Shown here: piece after piece, positions 53,338 through 64,000 of the stretch
Layout: every line of letters begins with the position of its first letter
Numbering within the stretch: position 1 is the stretch's first letter
Source of the DNA: Lethocerus indicus
Taxonomy: Eukaryota > Arthropoda > Insecta > Hemiptera > Belostomatidae
Reading direction: 5' to 3'
NCBI GenBank assembly: GCA_019843655.1
Contig: JACDQD010000007.1
Location: 12,025,600 to 12,089,599, forward strand
DNA length: 64,000 bases
Notes under the pieces: model-generated
What the model was told of the DNA's origin: nothing
Databases searched by the model: none
What the model saw: the letters and a program-made list of their open reading frames with translations, nothing else
Translations under genes and position numbers: made by a program

Positions 53338-54080
53338 TAACATAATACATATATAATTTTCTTATTCTAACAGAAATTCTAATTAAGTTATTTGTACAAA
53401 ATTGTAAAAAAAAAGTAGGCTATTTTTAATGCCTTAAAATAACTTTAGAAATTTTGCAAAGAATTACACTGTCGCAGTAAAAGAAAAAAAATCTACTGTA
53501 ACATAAGATTGCTAAAATGATTATATTTAAGTGATTGATATAACAATTTTACATTAAATTAAACAGAAATATTGAATTTAATTGCAAATAATTTTCCAGT
53601 TATTATTAAATCAAATTTGTTTATTTATATTTCCTGGTTAGCCAGCTTTAATATTTGTTATATTTAAAACTGAATAATTTTTTATTAGTATACAGTATTA
53701 AAAACAGTGATAATAACAATAATAATGGCAAACTTTAATTCTGTTTTTTGTAATATACTCGTCAGAAAACACCACCAATATTTTTGTTATTTTTGTCTTG
53801 CATAATTTGCTTTGTATAAGTGAATGTCTCTTAGATAACTATGATCTGAGTATGAATCTGGCTAGAATTTATTTCAGTGTTCCTTAGCACATTTAATTTT
53901 ATTTTTTTAATTAAAATGAGGAATGAAACAGTTAAATTTTATGCCACATTAACTTGTCATCATCAGAAGTGAAAATTATGAGGACAACATAATGTATATA
54001 CTTATATATAAATACTGTGGCATAATAATATACAAATATTCAGACTGTTGTTAATGATCCGAGTTTCAAATGTGCTGTAG

Positions 54081-54086
54081 AATAAA
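54081..54086 (+). terminator. candidate polyadenylation signal of ZER1
   Basis: This is the first canonical AATAAA seen after the stop codon. It is followed 40-60 nt later by a TG-rich stretch. It would give a 3' UTR of about 0.75 kb. Another AATAAA at 54701-54706 and the CpG-poor composition up to about 56.5 kb leave room for a longer 3' UTR. Confidence 0.35.
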
Positions 54087-54815
54087 TTTGGGAGCACGAA
54101 AGATGTCAATTCTAAGTTGAATTTAGAAGTATATGTTGTTATAGAGTAATTATTATAGAATATTGATTCTAAACTTGAATTTTAATCGACCATATTTATT
54201 ATATTTACCTATAAATATATACAATTGTATATCCAAATATTTTATTTATTATTTTTTATTTAATTCTTTTTTTTTACTTCGGTTCTTGAGAAATGACAAT
54301 ACAAGCTTTTTGCCCATTGAATTTCACACCTCCAGGCTTTTAGATATTAGATATGCTTGAAATTTTTTATTTCAATTAACCGATTAAACATTATTTTAAA
54401 AATTAATATTGGTCTGTAAAATACAATTTTCATTGATGAGTTTTAATATATAGTTATGCCATATACTTTATACTGTGAGTTAATAATAGTTAATTATGAA
54501 AATGTTAATTTTATTTTAATGAGTTGTTAGAGGAAGATTGCTCCATTCTTTTTTATTAAGCGGTTGGTGTCCTGACACCATAATGATTTTTTTCACTGCT
54601 TCTGTTTTTGTGCTGGGACATATTTTTTACATTGTGCTTCCATTGCTGGATTTATTAATTTTTCTGATGCATATGGAAGCTGTAAATTTGCTCATAACTT
54701 AATAAAGGTGGATTTAAATTCATTATCTTCATTAAATAGAAGTATTATTTAGATTAGTTCTTTGGCTAATTGAAGAAATACATACCAATGTAGTTCTCTT
54801 GGTGAGGACAATTAT

Positions 54816-54817
<2 letters not shown>

Positions 54818-54862
<45 letters not shown>
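54818..54862. repeat. (TA)n microsatellite downstream of ZER1
   Basis: About 44 bp perfect array followed by AAACACACATACATACAC. Confidence 0.96.
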
Positions 54863-54866
<4 letters not shown>

Positions 54867-55575
54867 ACACATACATACACTAATCTTATTAAGCAAAAGA
54901 CAATTCTGTTATTGTTTGGATAAACATTTCTTACAGACTATGAAATTAGAGCCATAATTATATTAGTAAGAAACTGGGTTCATTGAAAGGTTAATTTTAT
55001 GATCAGTGATGTAATACCTAATCTCTTTTAGGAAGTAAAAGAGATGGAGCAAACATTTAATTATTGGATACATTTGGGAGGAAGTTATCAAACATAATTT
55101 TAAAGGAAATTCAAATTGCAAATATCATGTATTTAATTGTAATCTCTATAAGATATTTTGTTTTTATAATAACTTCCTAATTCAATTGTGCAAGGAGTGT
55201 TGAGAGGAAGTGTGGTTAGAAAATTTGTATTTGACATTCAATTATGTTTCATAACTTAGATTAATTAATAACATTTATAACAACGAATGCATAAATTGGA
55301 GTGATGTACGTTGAATGGCTTGTAGTGCTGTGATATTTTTTGTTACTTTGAAAGATCTTGTGAGCCTGTTTTTATAATTTTTATTGATCCAAAATTGGAC
55401 TAAACTGACGCATATTTTGCTGTCAGACATGGACGTGTTAATAAATATTGGAAGGAAAATTAAATATAAGTACTGGTTTTGTCCAAATGACAAGATTATT
55501 GTTAATATTTAAAAAGAAATTAATAACAATAAAACAATAAATATGCACATATTTATTATTATATATAGCTATAAA

Positions 55576-55583
55576 TGTGTGTG

Positions 55584-55645
<62 letters not shown>
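55576..55645. repeat. palindromic (GT)n(AT)n(AC)n array
   Basis: TGTGTGTGTATATG, then about 40 bp of AT, then ATACACACACACACA. The flanking GT and AC arms are complementary, so the whole unit can fold into one long hairpin. If the ZER1 3' UTR reaches this far, the hairpin would be transcribed. Confidence 0.93.
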
Positions 55646-56186
55646 TTGTAGGTTATATATATATATAATGTTTGTTTCAATACAGATAAATATTTGACAT
55701 AGAATTATTTCAATGTTATTTTATTTTGGGATTTATTTGTATTGTATTATAGCACAAAGCAATGTGAGCTGTACTGAGTTATAATTGTTGAAAATATTTT
55801 GATCTAAATGATGAGTATAGTGAAATGCATATGAGTAGTTTTAATTATTTAGTTTATTTCTTTTATTGACCACTTGATTGCTCAGTGTTTTTGAAAAATG
55901 TTTGGAGTTTAATTATTTGGTTTTATTATTTGATTTTAATTATTGTTCAGTTTTCATAAATAACCACTTTCACGTGTGTAGAGAACACTATAACTTTTTG
56001 TTATTGTGAAGTACTAATGGCTATGCTTTGTGTGAACATTTATGGTAGAAGGTGAGGAAATAGGATATTCATGAAATTAATTTTATTTCTTGTTTTTAGT
56101 ACTTCTGATTTGTCATTTCACAGCTGAAATGATTATTTTTATACATTGCTATTTAGACTGTATTTGCAAAATTATTATAATGCAAT

Positions 56187-56189
<3 letters not shown>

Positions 56190-56229
<40 letters not shown>
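56190..56229. repeat. (TA)n microsatellite
   Basis: About 39 bp perfect array near the right end of the CpG-poor domain. Confidence 0.96.
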
Positions 56230-56230
<1 letters not shown>

Positions 56231-56965
56231 TTAAGTTTTAATTTACCTAATGAGTAAGGGATCCCCATTTATTTTTTGTCTTTATGTTTAAACACTTAAA
56301 ATATTTTCCTTCCAAAAATGCTGTTTTAAACATTGTATTTATTTCCACTGTCTGTATTCTTTGTTAGTGTATTCAGGTAAAAAATAATTTACATGAATTG
56401 ATTAAGACTTTTCATAATTAATGTACAATAATATACTTATCATCATCATCATCCATTTGTTTTGTTTTAACCTTTTACCTCTTTTTTCCTTTATGTTATT
56501 ACTAATTTTCCGGGAAATAATGTTTCCTTTGATTCATAGATTCCTTCCATTTCATTATGTCAAATAGATGTTTGTATTTAGTTGAATAATTTTTCCTTTT
56601 TTCTTTTTATTTATATATTTTTTCTGCAGTATATACGGAAGTAATTATTCAGTACTTATATAGTGCAATTATGGTTTTGCAGTTATGCACTATTCTGTTT
56701 TGAATAATTTATATTATTACCGTTTACACAGTCTTAATATCTTCAGTGTTGGTACACTTTAAAGTTATAATTTTTTACCGGCCGTATACTGCAATTTTTT
56801 GTCAGAGCTAGCGGCAGAGACTGCCGAGCTGCTGCGTGAGAATTGCCAGGGTTAGTGTTATAAAAAATCATTCGGTACAAGCTCCCTGCGTCTGTGTACA
56901 AAAATTGTTATCTTCTTATGAAAAGGCCAAAGGTATTTTTATTTTAAGGTAATAAAAATATTCTG

Positions 56966-57005
56966 TTCTGTTTGGCGTGTCCTAGGCTTTCGCCTATGAT
57001 TGCTC
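56966..57005 (+). repeat. short dispersed repeat, copy 2
   Basis: Second copy of the element at 52181-52218, same orientation, with the same hairpin core. It lies at the right edge of the CpG-poor domain. Confidence 0.55.
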
Positions 57006-60000
57006 ATAAAGACCTTACATCCAAAGAAGAAAGGCTCTTCTAACGAAGATTTATATGTTGGTGTGTTTTCTGAATGCGTTCCCTGCAGTTAATATGGTTG
57101 CTGGATCGAACACTACTACAACTCGGCAAGTTCGGTTCTACAAGAACATAATCTCTCCCGAAAGGGGAAAGAGGAAGAAGGTTCCGTTGCCGGCGCTGAC
57201 AACAGAAGAGAAGCGCGTGTATGAATAATCTTCGGAGAGGACGTGTTAACAGGGTCCGGGCCAGATAAGAGGAGGCGGTTTATCGGGGCGATAATCGCCT
57301 GGGCTTGTGGTGGGGGGACACCCCGAAGCTTAAGTGGTTTAAGATGGGCCGAGGAATTAGCGGGCCGGGCCCCAGACGTCAGCCACGGGTAAACATACTA
57401 AGTGATTTAGTGGCCTGGCCTCGTGCTAGCGCTAAGTGCTGCGTGTGGCCCGGACCCGCCTCCACACACTTCACACTACCACCATTTCAGTTTGCCGGAA
57501 TACTTTTTCCCCTCGCTCCCCCTTTCTTTTTTAAATTTAAACATGTTACATACGCTCATAGTTCCGAGGGGGCGGAATCACATATACCTTAAATTGTTGT
57601 AAAGCGCATATTGGCAGCACAATTGCACTTTAAAAATTATGAAGCGTACACATATGAAAGGGAACTAATCCCCGTAGCACTTCATGACACCATACACTTG
57701 AAAACTACCTACAATATCTTCTCGTTAAAAAAATGTCATAAGAGGAGGTCCCCTCTATCAATCGAGTCATTCAAATATGACGTTATTCTTGCTAGATTTG
57801 AAAAAACCCACCCGGCAAATGTCTTAAAAGTACTAAAATAATCCTTCAGGCTCTAACAATGTCCGAACACCAGGAACTGCCACTAAATGCCTTCTAGGCT
57901 CAACATATAACCGCCAATGAAGCAACATGATCCAAATCCTCATCTTCTACACAGGAACATTCCATATTCCCACGATCACTTCGCTCCATTGGGGAACGCT
58001 GGAAACACACCGGACTAGAACCAAAAAAATTTCAAAATTGCCTAGTAAAACATGCTATATAGCAATCACGCAATTGGTGGCATCAGTATTATACTGACGA
58101 TGGTTGGAACCCGGAACCATTACTTCCAGAACAAACAAGAGGAGACCGTAAATTGGTTAGGCGATGGCTAACTCCTGTTGAAACCTAAATACTCGAGGCC
58201 TACATGTTGGGTACGCGCGAACATCCGCTAAGATATGCCTGGCGGCCTCCGGACTGGCTTTTTGACGACCCCGTCGATTTACGATACTGCCGAAGCAAAC
58301 GGCTAAAGAGACTCGTTTAAAATATCCTGTTTATAGAATGCGAAAATAGCTGCTACATCCCGAAATTGATGCGTACCGCCTCTTCTGATGGCTTCGAAGA
58401 ATTCGTCGATGACGGCTGCGACATGCAAATGGGCTTTGAGGATATATGTCTCAACAAAATGGCAAAAACGGCTTAGTAAAAATAGCATCAGGTTGCCTGT
58501 AACAGTTTGAAACGATCCTTCTTTGCTCGGCCTATATTTAGATGAGACAATGACACAAGTTTCTACTTTAAATGGTTTGCAGAGTGAAGTGAACTCATTT
58601 TCGATAGACCATTAGTCGTACAATTGAAATATGTGAATAATTTTCTAGATCGGGAATTGCACATTTAAAGTGGAAGTTGCTTCGATAATGACTGAAAAAA
58701 TAACAAGGAAATCGTTATAGTAAAGTTTAGCCATTTATAATCTAATGGTCTAGTGGCTCCAAGCCCCGACATACGGAACAATTAAACGCCAGTCAGCATC
58801 TCTCACGAGTACTAGGGACTTCATCACGGCTACCGTCCTTAATAAGGGTCTTACCCAGAAGGTGGCATGGCAACGACACTGAGGATACGTCTTCTTTAAA
58901 TGTGGAATGCATGATTAATGAGCGGCTAAACGAGAAAGGCTGGGACAGGTCAAACTGAATGCAATTAATAAACAAATAATCTCCCGTATTTTCGGGCGCA
59001 GTGAAGATAAGAGCAAAAAATCTACGGAATCAGCGAATATGGAACGGAAGAAAACCATTTCTGGCTCTCGTTGGTTCCGTCTCTCCCCCTCAGTTTCTCA
59101 TTTCTCCAGTCTTTATGTCTCCTTCTCCTTCCAGGGTCGCTTTTTTTATCTCCTTCCCCCCCCCCCTTCTGTTCTCCAGTCGCCAGTTACCATCATCTTT
59201 CAGAGCCCCACTTGAGACGACGTCACCTCGACGACACACTCCAAACTCGTACGCATCTCTCATTTCAAATCGTATATCTTGATTTTTTTGGGTTCCCGGT
59301 CGTGTTTTTGTTTTATTATTCTTTTTCTCTCTCTCCCTCCTTTTTTCAACCTTGCACTTGAGTGTGTGGACAGATTAACTTTCATCGACTAAGGAGCGTC
59401 GCGTGGACCGATTAAGTGTACCGCGCGATACCGGTCGTTTATTGCCCCAGCCCCGGAAAGAAAACTATTACGAAAATGTTATGAAATTGTACGATAATGC
59501 TGCAGAACACGTACGAGTACTGCCGTGCCCGAAACTACTGGTTGTGACCCTCGTTGAATTTAATTTGATTGTTTATTTTAATCAACTCGGGTATAAGTAT
59601 TTCTGTTCATATGTTCAATTTATGTTAAAGTTCTAATACTTTAAGATACTGGGAGCATTTTAGAACACGAGATGCGCCCATTCACTCGTACTATGATATC
59701 CAGGATAAAAAGTGCGAAGAGCTATACTGATAAATATACCGGGTGTCCAGCTCTGTGGCTTTAACTCTGTCTCATGTTACTTTTCACGAGCCCAACACTA
59801 GACTTCGTAACTCATCATAAAAGTGAGCATAGGTCCCGGTATAGAACATGCACACATATTCAACTCGAATGGTTTTCCTCCCACCTGCTTCATCATTATG
59901 CTAAACTGAAAGAAGGGCCACCTGTAAATCTCTATACGCTCAGTACAGTGATCTGAACTCAAGTTTGGACATTTCATTTAATTCCTAATTTGTTTACCAT

Positions 60001-60793
60001 GGCATCTGGGCGTAAATTGCCAAGTATAATAGAGTAATATAGAGAAGTAGTATAGAGAAAGTGGAAATTGATAGGGAATCATCCCACTATGTGAGTCGTA
60101 ACTCAGAAAGTGTCGAGTTATAATTCCACTGGGTAGAAGGAACAGACCTATTTACGGCAATATTATTTAATAATAATTATTATAATTTTTGAAGAATATT
60201 AGGTTTTTAGTCTGCTCTTAAATCAATTTTTTGGGCTAGAACAAGGAGAAGGGTTTTTCATCCCATATAAGACGTGTAGCGTGAGGGGGGGGGTTTCGGC
60301 AACAATTGTTTGTACAAAGTGTCGGGGCCTTTATGGAAATCCCTAAAACAAAGGGAAACATAAACAGAAGTCGGTTATAAGCAAAGAGACTTTTAGGACG
60401 GTCTTGGAAGGTCAATGTGTTACTCACACCCGTTGAACACGTGCGCTCGATGCCCGGGGATGAATGGCGCCACAAAACTTTAAAAATTTTTTTTGTGCCG
60501 GCTATAACTTTCACACTCCCTTGTCACTTCCGCTTCATTCATAGTCATAGGTTGCCGGATTATATTATTACAGAGAAGACACAAAAAGGGGGCGAGGAGG
60601 AAGATAGGCGGTTTTCTTCGACAGATAACTAATAGATTTTGGGGAGATTTTATAATTTTTAAAAATCCACATATATAGTTAAAAATATTTACAGGTTCTT
60701 CATCATTTTCTTCTATGAGACCATTCACAAATGTTATTTACATACATTAAAAAAAAAGAAAAAATTTCGTCCATGCGGTCAAATTTGTCGATT
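57006..60793. other. right spacer, no supported gene
   Basis: The CpG-rich composition resumes abruptly. A protein-like but interrupted frame occupies about 57611-58476 (see findings). A pyrimidine-rich stretch with a run of about 11 C lies at 59079-59345. No family motif and no RNA gene were recognised. Confidence 0.45.
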
Positions 60794-60909
60794 TCAGGTG
60801 AATTTTTCGTAGAATGTGTGTATGGGGGCGGTTGATGCCGCCGGTGAGAGTAGCGTCGGGGGCGGCGAACCTAGGTATGGCTTCCTGTCCTGCACCAGTC
60901 CTCTGAACC
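60794..60909 (-). CDS. candidate terminal coding exon of an unrecognised minus-strand gene
   Basis: On the minus strand, acceptor TTAATGTTACAG precedes 2 nt and 37 open codons ending in TGA at 60794-60796. The predicted peptide includes FRGLVQDRKPYLGSPPPTLL and ends IHTFYEKFT. The other two frames close quickly. A GC-rich block fills most of the exon, between AT-rich DNA on both sides, as expected of an exon. I do not recognise the protein. Upstream exons would lie to the right, partly beyond the window. It could still be a chance open frame. Confidence 0.4.
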
Positions 60910-63900
60910 CTGTAACATTAATATATCATTAAAGTATTTATTTTATCTAAATACAACATTGAGGATATAATATAATAAATTGCGAAGCCAGATAGGCCAA
61001 AATATGTCACGTTTTCAGGCGTCGTTTATCATAACGACGATTTGTGTTGTAAACGTTTATCAATGATTAAATTATGTTAAATGTTAATTAACATTTTTTC
61101 ATCAGTATACTGTTATTTTTTCCAACGTTCTATTAGTTCTGGAGGCATTAGACTGCCATAGATGGTTGGGGGGTGGGACCCACCTCGTGTGTGTGTGAGA
61201 TTAGGGAGATACAGATGTTTATTTACTATAGGAGTGAGCAAGGAAAATCTTTTAAAACTTGAATGTTTGAGATCGGTTAATAAATTATTACTATATTTAT
61301 GCCCAATATTCTGTTCTCTCGAGGAATAAAAGTTTAACCAGCTCGGCAGAGATAATCTGTGGACACTCTGGAATGTGACTGGATTGTCAGAAAGTTGTTC
61401 TGTAGTTTCAAAGTGGCTTGACTATACTTTTAGGAAAGGTCACATTCCATCATCTATAACCTCTGGGGCACAATCATGTTTCTTGCAGATAAATGTGAAT
61501 TTTTTTCCAGTAAAATTGCTATAGGTTATCCGGTTGTGCCACGATAACTAATAACTAGTAACAACAACATATTCTCCTTCAAGCAATTCCTGCTCTACAA
61601 ATGCTCAATTTCTATCATTCTTTAGGTTGACTACGAAGTCCCTTGCTTAATCTCTGTTTGTGGGCTCCTCAAATAACCTCGTTTGTGGTCCAATTCGCAA
61701 GTTACAAACGGATAAAAACAATTACACAATGGTGGGCCGGTGAATTCCGCCCGATGATGAAAGTTCGGACGTTTTCTATTTATAATTTCGATGAAGACAA
61801 AATATTTCCGTTCTTTTTCCAGTCACCCGCTAAAAATAATGCTTTGCAGGAGAGCGCATTCGCAGGGACCCGGCGAAACGAGCGGAAGAGCCGACCGAGG
61901 GACCGACTTAGAAATGGAGCTTGCCAATAAACATTGTTCTATTCCAGGACACGCCGCGTTAATTCCATTTCTCTTACAGGCTATCCCCCAGCCCCCAGTA
62001 CCAATTCGTCCCCCCACCCCATGAAATTGTGTCGCCTAAACAAACAGTTTTAACACAGGGAGGATGGAAAAGCCTGCCTCGAAACAAATAATCGATTGAA
62101 TTTAATTATTGAGAAGTAAAGAATATTTCGGATCGGTACAAAATGGTGGAACTGAAAAGTTGTCGAGCCGGCCGTCTCAGGCACTGGTTCGATTCGCTAA
62201 CATCGTGTGTACTCCGGTTAAGGAGGGGGTATTGGTGGCCTTAGTACTCTTCCTGGACTCCAAATGAGGGTATCAGAGTCAATAATAGTAGATTACTTGG
62301 GGATTGTTGGGCGAACTCTGAATGACTAGAAAAGATTGCTTGACAGCATTAAATAATAAGCTGGAGAAATTACTGGAAAATTATAAAGGGGACAATAAAA
62401 CACAGGATGAACAATTTAGACCAACCAAGTACCTGCTTAAAAATTATTTTTTATTTTTGTCAATTATTCTTTATAAGAGCATAACTTTGTGTAACTTACC
62501 CACTGGTAAAAGTTTAATGCATTAGACATATTTTTGTGATACATATTTTTTGTACGAATTTATCAATCAACTTTAAATTGAAGTTTTAAGAGCTCTACAT
62601 ATAGTTAATACTAAAATAGTCCTTCCCCCTAAATCTTAGTACCCCTAAGATAACTCTTGTTCTCACACTCGTTTAGTCCAACACATTTTTTTCGTGCTTA
62701 CACGAACTGTCAACGTTTTAAACCATCGCCTCCTTACATCATTCCTGGGAGCTTTCAAGATTTTTTGGGTCACTTATCACTTTGCCTGGAGTTTCCCTAC
62801 ACTGGAAAAAACATATACCCGAACTTCAGAACAGGCTGGACCGAGACAGTCATAATTCGATTATAAAGCGATATTTAATAATGATACGGTACTCTATTTA
62901 TAAATACCTAAGCGGAATAAATATATATAAGGAATATATAATATAAAGAAAATTCGGAGCACCAATGATGGACGTGTCATTAATAAAAGTGTCCCGGATT
63001 TCAATTCTCAGGAGGCCATCGGATTTTATCTCAAATTAACTACTCCAGTGATCATCAGCGTTTCTTCTCCCATCCCGTATAGAGATGTCATTAATACCAG
63101 GGGTGAGGACTCTACCGATGGACAATTGCTGACTGTAGAGTAGTGATTAACTGCAGTGATATAGGAAATTGAAATTTCAGAAGGCGATCGGTCTGTGCCC
63201 CAAGCGGAAGATATAAATTAAGCGGCGGGACTTCATAGAGGGCGGGTGTTAACGGGCCGAACGGAAGGGGTTTATTTGTGTTCGGGGGCCAGGCCCCGCC
63301 CCGCCCCCCACACCAGCCTACCCTCTATTTATCCCCCGGCTCCGGCTGGCGTATACGGATAGACGAGCAGCACAAGACGGACCCCGTTCCCGGTAAATTT
63401 AAGGCCCGAACGTAGCAAGGAGCCGCCCGCCAATGGGACTGCCGTGTAAACATCAGTTCGGAAATAGTCGGGTTTTATAGCGGGCAACGGGTATAGGGCG
63501 CGTAAACACGGAGGCCGCATAACGCCCCTCCCGTATTTCACCGATGATGAGATAAACAAGAGGCCCCCGAGAAGGAGACGCCGGGCGTCGGACGCTGGGC
63601 GCTGCCCGCCCCCGCTAAACGCCAGGCGTTAGCAACGTCTCGGCTAATTCCGGCCGTTGTTTACCCGAAGAATAGTTTTAGAGCGGGCCCCGTAAAAAAC
63701 GAGCCTGGATCCGGGAGTTTATCGTACGGCCGACCGATCCCACTCCGCCCCCACCCGACATTGACCGTTTTCTGAGGGGCCCGATCGGTTCTTAAAACGG
63801 AATCCACCTTCCCGCTGTTTGGTTTCCACCGTGAAATAGCTCGGCGCCGTTTATCCGCCCACCGAGTCCCGACCGAATTAGTAGAGTTGACTTTTAGAAG

Positions 63901-64000
63901 TCATCAAAATTTTACCTTGTGCCAAAAAAGGAACATTTAATTATACTCCCCGTGTTCACTCGCAGTCCTTTACCCTCGAACCTTCCCTATTATGTCGAGA
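60910..64000. other. right edge, mixed AT-rich DNA then CpG island
   Basis: From 60910 to 63170 the sequence is mostly AT-rich without supported coding sequence. From about 63200 to 63900 it is very GC- and CpG-rich, with a near-perfect palindrome GCTAAACGCCAGGCGTTAGC at 63614-63633 and degenerate GGCGTCGGACGC-like units just before it. This block could be a promoter island, perhaps of the gene whose last exon may lie at 60794-60909, but that is inference. Confidence 0.35.

Larger units (their letters stand above)
54087..56760 (+). other. CpG-poor region downstream of ZER1
   Basis: AT-rich, CpG-poor DNA with three (TA)n arrays and no supported coding exon. Composition matches ZER1 introns rather than the spacer further right. 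It could be an extended 3' UTR or read-through zone of ZER1, but no transcript evidence is available. Confidence 0.4.

Overview
The window is a stretch of animal nuclear genome, most probably insect. It holds two clearly identifiable protein-coding genes, both split by AT-rich introns with GT-AG borders. There is no operon structure, CRISPR array, rRNA or convincing tRNA. The two proteins resemble insect and vertebrate orthologues over their full length. The contrast between CpG-poor gene bodies and CpG-rich spacer suggests an insect with gene-body DNA methylation, perhaps hemimetabolous, but the species is not identifiable from the sequence alone.

Layout. From 1 to about 38.0 kb is CpG-rich spacer with many (TA)n microsatellites, one (CT)n tract of about 90 bp, one short hAT-type inverted-repeat element (19.67-19.83 kb), a pair of diverged repeats of about 150 bp (31.0 and 34.4 kb), and at 14.6-15.0 kb a possible two-exon 3' end of an unrecognised minus-strand gene. 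From about 38.0 to 56.5 kb lies a CpG-poor, AT-rich domain that coincides with two divergent genes. TBC1D13 (minus strand, 46,587 to 38,917, 11 coding exons, 398 residues) encodes a Rab GTPase-activating protein. ZER1 (plus strand, 47,254/47,272 to 53,337, 10 coding exons, 770 or 776 residues) encodes the Gly/N-degron receptor of a cullin-2 ubiquitin ligase. Both coding sequences were assembled here exon by exon with every splice phase matching. Their lengths are within a few residues of the human proteins as I recall them (400 and 766). From about 56.5 to 64.0 kb the CpG-rich composition returns, with a candidate minus-strand terminal exon at 60.8 kb and a GC-rich island at the right edge.

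The two genes start about 0.67 kb apart, head to head, across a CpG-rich segment that must contain both promoters. As I recall, human ZER1 and TBC1D13 are also divergent neighbours at 9q34.11, so this looks like a very old conserved gene pair. The two proteins work in different processes (membrane traffic and N-degron proteolysis), so shared promoter or regulatory DNA is a likelier reason for the linkage than a shared pathway.

Nothing in the flanks could be assigned to a known family. Candidate exons there rest on splice signals plus an open frame only and carry low confidence.
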